Source: Hymenobacter perfusus (lineage in GTDB: Bacteria; Bacteroidota; Bacteroidia; Cytophagales; Hymenobacteraceae). Taken from it: a stretch of 64,000 nucleotides of DNA. The number at the start of each line of letters is the position of its first letter. Within the stretch, counting starts at the first letter, position 1. The stretch is taken from contig NZ_RWIU01000001.1 in assembly GCF_003944765.1 (NCBI RefSeq), forward strand, positions 124,001 to 188,000. The letters run 5' to 3'. Under the pieces are notes generated by a model, which saw only the letters and a program-made list of their open reading frames with translations, did no database searches and was not told the DNA's origin. A program made the position numbers and the translations under genes. Below, in pieces: positions 27,975 to 36,719 of the stretch.

Positions 27975-28523
27975 TTGAAAATCTATACCAAAACCGGCGA
28001 CAAGGGCCTGACTTCCCTCATCGGCGGCACGCGTGTGCCCAAGTCCAGTCTGCGTATTGAATGCTACGGGACGGTGGATGAGCTAAATTCCTATATCGGC
28101 CTCGTGCGCGACCAAGAGGTGAATGCCGCCCGTCGCCCGTTACTCAAGGAAATCCAAGACCGCCTATTCACCATCGGTGCGTCACTGGCTTCCGACCCCG
28201 AGAAGTCGAAAATGAAGATTCCCGACCTGCACGCGGAGGACATTACGCTGCTGGAACAGGAAATGGACCGCATGAATGACGGTTTGCCGGAGCTACGCGT
28301 ATTTGTTCTGCCCGGCGGGCATCAGGCGGTGTCATTTACTCACCTTGCCCGGTGCGTCTGCCGGCGCGCCGAGCGACTGGTCATTCAGCTCCAGGAAGAA
28401 TCTTTCGTGGCTGAGTTGGTCATCATGTACCTCAACCGCCTCTCCGATTTTCTCTTCGTTCTCAGCCGCCAGATGGCCCATGAACTGAACGCCGAAGAAG
28501 TGAAATGGGAACCTCGTATGTGA
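27975..28523 (+). CDS. PduO-type cob(I)alamin adenosyltransferase
   Basis: 182 residues. The PduO-type signature is at the very start: KIYTKTGDKGLTSLIGG, followed by RIECYGTVDELNSYIGLVRD and the RCVCRRAERLVIQL helix with the conserved Arg-Arg-Ala-Glu pattern. It adenosylates cob(I)alamin to form coenzyme B12 (adenosylcobalamin). The start is a TTG at 27975; there is no ATG before the conserved sequence. It lies between the ABC ATPase gene and ilvE with no other cobalamin gene nearby, suggesting use in corrinoid salvage. Confidence 0.93.
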   Translation: MKIYTKTGDKGLTSLIGGTRVPKSSLRIECYGTVDELNSYIGLVRDQEVNAARRPLLKEIQDRLFTIGASLASDPEKSKMKIPDLHAEDITLLEQEMDRMNDGLPELRVFVLPGGHQAVSFTHLARCVCRRAERLVIQLQEESFVAELVIMYLNRLSDFLFVLSRQMAHELNAEEVKWEPRM

Positions 28524-28690
28524 GGTCCGGCACTATGCCAGACTAACAAGTGTTCGGAAGAAATTCCGCACCTTTACTACTCGTTCCGCTTTCCTACTCC
28601 CCCACCCGCTCCGCACAATGGTTTCGTATCTCCCTGCCCCCAAGATGACCGGCCCTTGTGTTTCCTCCACCTTCTCCCACCCCATTTCGC

Positions 28691-29761
28691 ATGATTGACA
28701 CCCTCACCATCCCAACGCAGCGCGCTACGTCTTCGCGCCTGCCGGAAGTAGATTTTGACCAGCTTGAATTCGGCAAAACATTTGCTGATCACATGCTGGT
28801 GGTTGACTATGAGAACGGCGAGTGGCAGGAACCGCAGATTGTGCCTTACGGTGACATATCCGTGAACCCCGCCAACTCGGCGTTGCATTACGGCCAAGCC
28901 ATTTTTGAAGGCATGAAGGCCTACAAGAACCAGGATAACGACATCTATATTTTTCGGCCGCTTGACAACTGGCACCGTCTGAATGCTTCAGCGGAGCGCA
29001 TGTGCATGCCTGCCATTCCGGAGGATATTTTTATGCAGGGCCTGAGCCAACTGATTCGGCTGGATGCGGAGTGGGTACCCAACTTTACGGGTAGTGCCCT
29101 CTACATTCGTCCTTTCATGTTTGCCACCGACGGTATGCTGGGCGTGCGCCCCTCGGATTCCTACCGCTTCATGATCATTACCTGCCCGGTAGGGCTGTAC
29201 TACAGCAAGCCACTGCGGGTGCGCTTCGAGGAGAAGTACGTGCGTTCAGCCGAAGGCGGCGCAGGCTTCGCCAAGAATGCCGGCAACTACGGCGCCGCCA
29301 TGTACCCTACCAAACTGGCTCAGCAGGAAGGCTACAACCAGCTCATCTGGACCGATGCCTCGGAGCACAAATACGTGGAGGAATCCGGCACAATGAACGC
29401 CATGTTCGTTATCGACGGCCGCTTGGTGACGCCCGCCCTTAGCACCTCCATCTTGGATGGGATTACCCGCCGTAGCGTATTGCAATTGGCTCACGATTGG
29501 GGCATGCCGGTTGAAGAGCGCAAAGTATCCGCGTTGGAAATTCTGGCGGCTCACGCTGCGGGAACCCTCCAGGAAGCATTCGGCGTAGGCACGGCCGCTA
29601 CCATCGCACCTATTGCCGTCATCGGCTACCAGGGTGACGACTACACACTGCCGACTGTCCCAGCTAATGCCTTCTCTCACCGGGTTTCGGCTACCTTGGC
29701 CGCCATTCGCAGCGGTGAGGCTACTGATACTCACGGTTGGATGGTACGCGTGCAGAGCTAG
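28691..29761 (+). CDS. ilvE: Branched-chain amino acid aminotransferase
   Basis: 356 residues, class IV PLP aminotransferase of the BCAT-II type. Conserved segments are LHYGQAIFEGMKAYK, the AGNYGAAMYPTKLAQQEGY stretch with the PLP Lys, EESGTMNAMFV and the GTAATIAPI motif that binds the cofactor phosphate. It transaminates leucine, isoleucine and valine with 2-oxoglutarate in the cytoplasm. The ATG at 28691 (MIDTLTIP) was chosen; an in-frame TTG... reading from 28658 adds a Pro-rich stretch. It is followed by a 46-bp perfect palindrome that acts as terminator. Confidence 0.95.
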   Translation: MIDTLTIPTQRATSSRLPEVDFDQLEFGKTFADHMLVVDYENGEWQEPQIVPYGDISVNPANSALHYGQAIFEGMKAYKNQDNDIYIFRPLDNWHRLNASAERMCMPAIPEDIFMQGLSQLIRLDAEWVPNFTGSALYIRPFMFATDGMLGVRPSDSYRFMIITCPVGLYYSKPLRVRFEEKYVRSAEGGAGFAKNAGNYGAAMYPTKLAQQEGYNQLIWTDASEHKYVEESGTMNAMFVIDGRLVTPALSTSILDGITRRSVLQLAHDWGMPVEERKVSALEILAAHAAGTLQEAFGVGTAATIAPIAVIGYQGDDYTLPTVPANAFSHRVSATLAAIRSGEATDTHGWMVRVQS

Positions 29762-29782
29762 CCCGCTTTATTCAGACACCTG

Positions 29783-29828
29783 AACCGGGTGCTACCAGTG
29801 GCTGGCCAGCCACTGGTAGCACCCGGTT
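29783..29828. terminator. 46-bp perfect palindrome after ilvE
   Basis: Two 23-bp arms (29783-29805 and 29806-29828) meet without a loop, followed by C and TTTT. It is probably the ilvE terminator. Confidence 0.75.
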
Positions 29829-29920
29829 TCATTTTCCGGCTATTTTCTTCCGACCTTTGATCAGGCTGTGCTTCCTAAGCAGTGCCTATTCTCATTTTAT
29901 CCATTCACGCATTTTTTTCC

Positions 29921-30998
29921 ATGACCTACGACCAGGTGAAGGAGTTGAAGGGCCGCGCTGAGGCCCTGAGGAGGTATCTTTGACTACGATAGTCGCAAAG
30001 CTCAGGTAGTAGAAACCGAACAACAGACCACAGCTCCGGGCTTCTGGGATGATTCCAAGAAAGCAGAGGCCGTGATGAAGGAAATCAAGGCTGTTAAAGT
30101 CTGGACTGACGACTACGAAGCCGTTGAAAAGCTAGTCGGTGACGTCGAAGTCCTCTACGATTTTTACCGTGAAGGCGACGTGGAGGAATCCGAAATTCAG
30201 CAGGAGTTTAATGCGGCCCAACAGGCAGTAGAGCGGCTGGAGTTTAAACGGATGCTCTCCAACGAGGAAGACCAGCTTTCCGCTATCATCGACATCAACC
30301 CCGGGGCCGGTGGTACTGAAAGCCAGGACTGGGCCGAGATGCTGATGCGCATGTACATCATGTGGGGCGAAAAGCAGGGCTTCACGGTGCGCCAAGTCAG
30401 CTACCAGCCCGGCGAAGGAGCCGGTATCAAGTCCGCTTCCCTGGAAATAGATGGCCCGTTTGCCTACGGCTACCTCAAAAGCGAAATAGGGGTCCACCGC
30501 CTCGTGCGGATGTCACCCTTCGACAGCAGTGGTCGACGTCATACCTCCTTCGCGTCGGTTTTCGCCTATCCGGTTATTGATGACACCATCAAGATCGAGA
30601 TAAATCCGGCCGATATCAGTTGGGATACCTTCCGGGCTGGCGGAGCCGGTGGCCAGAACGTGAACAAGGTAGAAACGGCCGTACGCCTAACCCACGCCCC
30701 ATCCGGTATTATCATCGCCGTACAGATTGAACGCAGTCAGCTCATGAACAAAGAGCACGCTCTTCGCATGCTCAAGTCGCGGCTGCACCAGATTGAGATG
30801 GACAAGCGCAACGCTGCCCGCGACGCCGTAGAAGCGGGCAAGCGCCGCATTGACTTTGGCTCCCAGATCCGCAACTACGTTCTTCACCCGTACAAGCTCA
30901 TCAAGGACTTGCGCACCGGTATTGAACGCACGGATGTGCAAAACGTGCTGGATGGAGATTTGGAGGAGTACATCAAGGGGTACCTGATGCAGAGTTGA
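29921..30998 (+). CDS. prfB: Peptide chain release factor 2 with programmed +1 frameshift
   Basis: The ATG at 29921 opens a 20-codon frame ending in CTT TGA (29978-29983). Just before it is AGGAGG, and the local sequence TATCTTTGAC equals the classic RF2 slip site. Shifting +1 (skipping the T at 29981) joins the next frame, which runs from GAC at 29982 to 30998 and gives 358 residues, normal for RF2. The second part has the SPF anticodon-like motif ([11 protein letters not shown]) and the GGQ motif ([13 protein letters not shown]). RF2 reads UGA and UAA; low RF2 favours the shift, so it controls its own synthesis. A GTG at 30072 that seems to open the gene is only an internal codon. Confidence 0.97.
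29966..29985 (+). promoter_or_regulatory. RF2 programmed frameshift site
   Basis: AGGAGG (29969-29974) acts as an internal Shine-Dalgarno sequence, followed by TAT CTT TGA C. The order and spacing match the well-studied prfB signal. Confidence 0.93.
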
Positions 30999-31052
30999 TG
31001 TCTTCAGCAATATGATGTCCTCTGTTTCATATTGCCAATGCGTTAATTGATT

Positions 31053-31116
31053 AAAATTAACAACACAAAAAAGCCCGCTGAATTAATTCAGCGGGCTTTT
31101 TTGTGTTGTTAATTTT
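31053..31116. terminator. 64-bp perfect palindrome, prfB / susD
   Basis: Every base from 31053 to 31116 pairs with its partner about the centre at 31084/31085; there is no spacer. It carries GCCCGCTGAATT with A/T tracts and works as a terminator in both directions for prfB and the minus-strand susD. Confidence 0.85.
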
Positions 31117-31118
31117 GT

Positions 31119-32735
31119 CTAGTCTATATCCCAGAACAAACGGGGTGCAAACAACGTGACACCAGTAGGAGTGTTGGGATTGTTATTTGCCTCTGTTTGT
31201 GGATAAGGTAGCCGAACAGGGAAGCTACGCTGACGTGCACTAAGAGAGATATAGTTACCACGGGGATATCCTGTGCGACGGAACTCGCTCCAAGATTCGT
31301 AACCATTGTAGCCATTATTAGCAATCCATTTCTGGGTTACAATGGCCTCAATTTTTTGCTCCGTAGAAGTAGCATCATCGTACTTAGGGCTTACTACTTT
31401 CAAATCCAACTGCCCTGCCGCCGCGTTCAAAACTGCAGCAGGCTGAATGCCGTAGTAGTTTTTAGGAGCAGGATTGGATTTAGAGGTATTATAGTAAGCA
31501 CTAGCTTGTGCAGTCGTTAACCCCAGTAACTTGAACGACTCCTCAATACCGGTCTGATACAGTGTCTTAGCTATGCCAGTCATATACCCTCGTTCAACAG
31601 CTTCAGCTTGCAGAAAATATGACTCTGCAGCCGTCATCAGGTACACAGGAGCAGCAAAACCTTGGTTTGCAAAAGAGCGAATAATTGCTGGGCCTACAGG
31701 TGACACCTGCTGCGAAACAGAGGGAGCATAAGTACCAACACCATTTACAACGCCGTAGTAGTTTTTAGAGCTACTTGTAGTAGTGCCAGGACGTGGCGCA
31801 TACAAGGCTTTCAGACGTAAAGTATCTCCCGTTTCGCGAAGATAATTAAGCGCGAATACGTTAGCCCTGGTAGCATTGTAACCTGAAGTATTGGCACCCG
31901 TGAGCGTAAAGCCAATGCTTTCGTACAGGGGATTCAGGCGTCCAGTTGCGTTGCTATATCCAGGATTACCAGCCACATTGTCGCTAGCTCCCAGAAATTG
32001 GGCTCCAGCTTGTTGCATAGCCTGAATACCAGCCTTGGCTTTGGAATCTCTAGCCCGGCTTTGACGCATGTAAACACGCAGCTTCAGCGTATTTGCAAAA
32101 CGACGCCATTTAGCCATATCTCCCCCGAAGTAGATGTCCTGCTGACCATTAGGGCGGGGAGCATTTGCATCAATCTGAGCTAAGCCATCATTGAGTAGCG
32201 TGATGATACCGTCATACACGCTTTCCGCTGCATCATACTTAGGCGTCAGATTCGTTACGGGTTTACGCGGATCGATAGCCAAAACATCTGTAAAGGGAAT
32301 GTCTCCCCAGCCGTCTGCCAAAATCTGGAAGCTATATGCTTCCATAATTTTAGCAATGGCCACATAGTTTTTATCACTAGCCTCTTGTGCATTTACCTCA
32401 ATGTAACGCAAATCAGCTATTGCCCCCGAGTACATATTCTGCCAAGAGCCATCATACGTAGTGGGCGTTAGGTTGTACTGATTTTGTGGCAAATAAAACA
32501 GGAAGTCAGAAGCCTGCGCCCAGTTGTTCGTCCACAGGTTACCCAAGATGTTAAGAGGACTACCTACTGTCGCCAATGGCCTATTAAGCGCATTGGGAAG
32601 AACTAGGGGATATCGTACATTCTCCGGGTTGTTGGGGTTTTCGTTAACGTCGAGAAAGTTATCGCAAGCAGTTAACGCAAGAGCTCCCAGCATTAATCCG
32701 CCCAGAACGGATTTGCGCAAAAAGAGGTTTTTCAT
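31119..32735 (-). CDS. SusD/RagB family lipoprotein, SusD-like_2 group
   Basis: 538 residues. A lipoprotein signal peptide has its Cys at position 24 (LALTAC), followed by DNFLDVNENPNNPENV, typical of the SusD-like_2 branch. The C-terminal part has QKWIANNGYNGYESWSEFRRTGYP, the conserved family block. It sits on the outer membrane and acts as a substrate-capturing lid on the SusC channel encoded 74 nt upstream on the same strand. The AT content is higher than in the flanking genes. The substrate is unknown; this branch is often linked to peptides or non-polysaccharide ligands. Confidence 0.93.
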   Translation of the reverse strand: MKNLFLRKSVLGGLMLGALALTACDNFLDVNENPNNPENVRYPLVLPNALNRPLATVGSPLNILGNLWTNNWAQASDFLFYLPQNQYNLTPTTYDGSWQNMYSGAIADLRYIEVNAQEASDKNYVAIAKIMEAYSFQILADGWGDIPFTDVLAIDPRKPVTNLTPKYDAAESVYDGIITLLNDGLAQIDANAPRPNGQQDIYFGGDMAKWRRFANTLKLRVYMRQSRARDSKAKAGIQAMQQAGAQFLGASDNVAGNPGYSNATGRLNPLYESIGFTLTGANTSGYNATRANVFALNYLRETGDTLRLKALYAPRPGTTTSSSKNYYGVVNGVGTYAPSVSQQVSPVGPAIIRSFANQGFAAPVYLMTAAESYFLQAEAVERGYMTGIAKTLYQTGIEESFKLLGLTTAQASAYYNTSKSNPAPKNYYGIQPAAVLNAAAGQLDLKVVSPKYDDATSTEQKIEAIVTQKWIANNGYNGYESWSEFRRTGYPRGNYISLSARQRSFPVRLPYPQTEANNNPNTPTGVTLFAPRLFWDID

Positions 32736-32809
32736 ATGATGAAAAAGAAGAAGTCGTGATTTAAGGTTAGCATAACTAACCTATCGTTAGTTCCCTCTAA
32801 TCAGAAAGA

Positions 32810-35800
32810 TTAGAAAGTAATTGTGAGGTTAGCGCCGTAGCTGCGGGTTGTTGGAATACCATTGTATTCGATACCCTGAATATTACTAGAGCTACCCTGC
32901 AGGTTGGATTCCGGATCAATGAACTTGTTCTCACCAGGAACAAATAGCAGCAAGTTCCGTCCATTTACACCGATAGATGCCCGGCCGAAGGGAGACTTTT
33001 CAAGTAGGGTTTGTGGCAGATCGTAGGTTAACGATACCTCGCGCAACTTGAAGTAGTCTGACTTGATGATATTGTACTCTGCAACAGCGTTGGACAGGTT
33101 GCTATAGAACAGATCGAATCCGCCATCTGCCGTTTTCACCGTAGTATTCGGCGTGAATGTGCCATCCGCATTTTGGATTACCGAATTCGGATATACAAAC
33201 GGCAGACGGTCATACTCCGCCGTTTCAACAGAAGACCCCGTAAACGCAAGGTTGTATTTGGTACCCGAGTACATATACCCACCACGGCGCATATCGATAA
33301 CACCGGTCAACCGAAGCCCTTTATAGGCAAAAGTCATGTTGCCACCGATAATATACTTGGGGTTGACTTGACCTAAGTTGCGAGTCTGGGTATCCCGAAT
33401 CGGATAGCCAGTCGTTCCATTCACTACAACGCGGCCCTGAGGGTCCCGTAGGAAAGCGGAACCACGAAGCATTGGGAATGACTCTCCTACTACGGCTGCT
33501 GCTACCACCCCACGAAGAGAGGTGCTGATATCCAGTGCTCTGATATTACCGATCAAGCTTACTACCTCGTTTTTGTTGGTAGAGAAGTTGGCACCAATAT
33601 CCCAGCGGAAACCACTCTCCGTGCGTACGGGAGTAATTCGCAAGGAAGATTCAAACCCCTTATTCTTCACTTCGCCAACGTTCAGGTTAGCTTGAGAGAA
33701 TAGAGTGGTAGAAGGCACGCCCAAACGAATGATCTGATCCGTCGTTCTGGACTGATAATACGTGGCCTCACCACCAATACGGTCATCCAGGAAGCCAAAT
33801 TCAATACCACCTTCGTAAGAAGTAGTACGTTCAGGCTTTAGATCGGGGTTATTGCTGGTGTTGCTGAGGGTATAACCAACATTAGATCCGTAGGGAAAGC
33901 CTGCCCCAGCTGGAGTAGTGGTGTTCAACTGGTATGCGTCAGTGTCACTACCTACTTGCGCGTAGCTGGCACGTAGTTTACCATAGGTCAATATGGTATT
34001 ATCCTTCAGAGCCGAAATTGCTTCTGTGAATACAAAGCCGACACCAGCCGAAGGGTAGAAGTAGGAACGGTTGCTTTTTGGCAACGTAGAAGTCCAGTCG
34101 TTTCGACCAGTAGCTGTCACGAATAAGTAATCCCGGAACGAAAGGGTAAGGTCACCATAAGCACCTACCAAACGTCTCCTGTTAGTAGATTCCTCACCCC
34201 CTAATTCACCGATACGTGTGCTCAGATTATAGAACCCAGGTAGAGCCAGAGCATTAGCAACAACGCCGGTAGATTGGGTATTGCGCGAACGAATGTTATT
34301 ACCCAAGATCAATTGGAACGAAAAATCAGGCGTAATGTCCCGCTTGATAGTTGCCAACAGATCACTGGTCAGGTCGCTAACGAAAATCGAGCCCTCGCGT
34401 AAGTAGCCTGGAGTAGCGGTTGGTCTGTCTACCCCAGCTCTTGTAACGTAAGAGGCAATAGCCGAGCGCTCCTTCCGACGGTCAAAAGAAACGTCCGAGC
34501 CTATACGGTAGGTAAAGTTCAACCAATCCGTAGCGGCATAGCCCAGCGTAACGTTGCCAATTACACGGTCAAGATTGCTGATGTACCGGTTGTCGTCAAT
34601 GGTTTGGTAAGGGTTAGCATAGTAACCATTGAAGAAACCGTCTCGGCTCGAAAACTTGTCGTTCAGGTCCTTATACTTAGATAGGTCAACCTGCCGCGAA
34701 ACCTGAAATACGTTATTTATTACACCAGCATTGCTCTCATTCCACGTTACATCCGTTTTATTGTGGTTGTAATTAATGGAAGTGCTAGCTGTTACTTTAT
34801 TAGCTAAAGATGTAGCCGCTGTCAGTTTGAGCGTATTACGACGGAACTCATCGTCCGGGATGATGCCCTTTGATTTGGCATCGGAGAACGACAGATAAAA
34901 GTTTGACTTAGCTGTACCACCTTGGAAAGCCAACGTGTTCTGGAACGTAGTACCCGTGTTGAAGAAGTCCTTAACGTTATCCTTAACCGCGGAGTATGGA
35001 ATAGTTTGAATAGAGCCATCTAGTGCTGGTGGCCCTAGCTGAACTGGGCTACCATCGAAGCGAGGTCCATAGTTCGTATTCTCATAAGGAATGTACGTAT
35101 CCAGGTCATAACCACTACCATAGCTATTTTGGAAATCCGGAAATTTCAGAACACTTTCTCCGGTAAAGGAGCTGGTGTAAGTTATTTCCGCTTTTTTTCC
35201 ACGAATTGCGGCATCCTTACCTGTTTTGGTAGTGATGATGATAGCTCCATTGGAAGCTCGCGAACCGTATAGAGCTGCTGCACTTGGGCCCTTCAGCACC
35301 GTCATGGTTTCGATATCATCTGGGTTGATATCACCCACACGGTTACCGGTATCTACACCAGCATTAGTAGCTAGAGTGTTAGAATTGTCAATCGGAATAC
35401 CATCCACAACGAAAAGTGGCTGGTTATCTTGCTGCAAAGAACGTTGACCACGTAAGGTAATACGGGTAGCGCTGTTCACCCCACCGCCTGACTTGGAGAT
35501 ATTCACGCCAGAAACTTTACCCTGCAAGCCTGCTATGGGGTTTGTTTCACGGCCTTGCGTAAGCGAACGGTTGTTGATTACGTCTACAGAGTAGGCCAGC
35601 GTCTTCTCTTGACGTTCGATACCTACGGCAGTTACAACTACTTCATTAAGTTGCTTAGAATCAGTAGCCAGTCCGATATCAATAGTAGAAGCATCGCCAA
35701 TGGCACGCTCTACCGCTACGAAGCCGATAGATGAAAACGACAGAGTAGTTGCAGTTGCAGGAGCACTAATGGTATAGGACCCATCAGAATTAGTGGATAC

Positions 35801-35956
35801 CCCGTTGGTTGTGCCTTTTACGAGTACCGTAACACCTGGCAGACCCTGACCTGTAGCGCGGTCAGTGACCCGCCCAGAGATTTGCCGGTTCTGCGCGGCC
35901 GCCTGCTGCAACAGTACGGGCGCGACAAGAGCCGCCGTCAATAAAATTTTCCGCAT
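32810..35956 (-). CDS. SusC/RagA family TonB-linked outer membrane transporter
   Basis: 1048 residues. A signal peptide ends near QQAAAQ, then a CarboxypepD_reg-like domain (ISGRVTDRATGQGLPGVTV), a linker with EVVVTAVGIERQEKTL, the plug (GKVSGVNISKSGG, LFVVDGIPIDNSN, VLKGPSAAALYGSRASNGAI) and a barrel ending YGANLTITF. The ATG at 35956 (MRKILLTAAL) was chosen because the signal peptide starts there. It pairs with the SusD gene downstream and is divergent from a second SusC/SusD pair. The sequence is AT-richer than most of the window, which may reflect later acquisition. Confidence 0.95.
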   Translation of the reverse strand: MRKILLTAALVAPVLLQQAAAQNRQISGRVTDRATGQGLPGVTVLVKGTTNGVSTNSDGSYTISAPATATTLSFSSIGFVAVERAIGDASTIDIGLATDSKQLNEVVVTAVGIERQEKTLAYSVDVINNRSLTQGRETNPIAGLQGKVSGVNISKSGGGVNSATRITLRGQRSLQQDNQPLFVVDGIPIDNSNTLATNAGVDTGNRVGDINPDDIETMTVLKGPSAAALYGSRASNGAIIITTKTGKDAAIRGKKAEITYTSSFTGESVLKFPDFQNSYGSGYDLDTYIPYENTNYGPRFDGSPVQLGPPALDGSIQTIPYSAVKDNVKDFFNTGTTFQNTLAFQGGTAKSNFYLSFSDAKSKGIIPDDEFRRNTLKLTAATSLANKVTASTSINYNHNKTDVTWNESNAGVINNVFQVSRQVDLSKYKDLNDKFSSRDGFFNGYYANPYQTIDDNRYISNLDRVIGNVTLGYAATDWLNFTYRIGSDVSFDRRKERSAIASYVTRAGVDRPTATPGYLREGSIFVSDLTSDLLATIKRDITPDFSFQLILGNNIRSRNTQSTGVVANALALPGFYNLSTRIGELGGEESTNRRRLVGAYGDLTLSFRDYLFVTATGRNDWTSTLPKSNRSYFYPSAGVGFVFTEAISALKDNTILTYGKLRASYAQVGSDTDAYQLNTTTPAGAGFPYGSNVGYTLSNTSNNPDLKPERTTSYEGGIEFGFLDDRIGGEATYYQSRTTDQIIRLGVPSTTLFSQANLNVGEVKNKGFESSLRITPVRTESGFRWDIGANFSTNKNEVVSLIGNIRALDISTSLRGVVAAAVVGESFPMLRGSAFLRDPQGRVVVNGTTGYPIRDTQTRNLGQVNPKYIIGGNMTFAYKGLRLTGVIDMRRGGYMYSGTKYNLAFTGSSVETAEYDRLPFVYPNSVIQNADGTFTPNTTVKTADGGFDLFYSNLSNAVAEYNIIKSDYFKLREVSLTYDLPQTLLEKSPFGRASIGVNGRNLLLFVPGENKFIDPESNLQGSSSNIQGIEYNGIPTTRSYGANLTITF

Positions 35957-36719
35957 GTGAGTGAAAAAGGTTTGGTGAGTTAAACTGAGTTCCAAGATAG
36001 GATTTGATGTTCAAAACTGAAAAGTTTCAACCATTGCTCTTAATTCTTCGCTAAAAGTAATCAACTACATGAACATTTATTGAAACTCTAATCCATGCGG
36101 CTCTATTATGTAAGCATATCTTCATCAATAGTAAATTTAATCATATTAAAAATTGCTTAAAAACAATTCAATGCCATAACATGCATTCTTCTCCTCTCTA
36201 CGGATAACTCTGCAGCCGAACTTTATGCGCGAGGCAGACCAGTGCATAAGAGCGGTCTAACAGGGAATTACCTGTCTTCCGAGGTTGATTTCAGCGACAG
36301 ACTTGCGCTAGCCAAACCGGAAACCGTGATGTTGGTGGCGTCACTCATTTGTCTCACAGCAAATCAGCGACGCAGGTTGGTGTAAGGTTAGATATGTACA
36401 AATCACTAGCATTCTACTCATATATATTTATATTATCACAAAATAATCATATAAAATATATACAATTTTTAAATTATATTTTAATATTCACAACACGGGG
36501 CATTCCTTTTCTTAGCCGAAAATGTTTGTTGCCTTGACTGCCTTATATGCCTTTGCAGCATGCAAACAGGCACTCTTGCAGGGTAAAAGGACGCATTCAG
36601 CGAGAATAGGCAGAGCCAAGCAGCAAAATGCAATTCTATTAAAGATTCAAGTAGTATTTTAGCAATACCTTAGATAAAGAAGCAATTCACACACACCTTT
36701 CTAATTTTTCCCGCTCTTC
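35957..36719. other. 763-bp gap between divergent susC genes
   Basis: Mostly AT-rich, especially 36060-36180 and 36400-36500. It should hold promoters for both susC genes: TATCTTGG on the minus strand near 35995 is a weak -7 candidate for the left gene, and GCCTTTGCAGC near 36550 lies about 160 nt before the right gene. A GC-richer patch (about 36197-36385) looks like a coding remnant. No sigma factor or regulator gene is present. Confidence 0.5.
36197..36385 (+). pseudogene. Possible remnant of a transposase gene
   Basis: A GC-richer patch with an open frame that ends at a TAA at 36383-36385. The end reads roughly PETVMLVASLICLTANQRRR, which recalls the C-terminal helix of IS5-type transposases. 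No start, no full catalytic domain and no terminal repeats are seen. The identification is weak. Confidence 0.25.

Noticed and set aside
30072..30998. A separate RF2-like gene starting at GTG 30072
   Set aside because: The GTG is an internal codon; the true gene starts at 29921 and reaches this frame by the programmed frameshift.
36349..36537. 62-codon frame in the gap between the susC genes
   Set aside because: AT-rich, very low complexity, overlapping the end of the possible transposase remnant, without any family resemblance.
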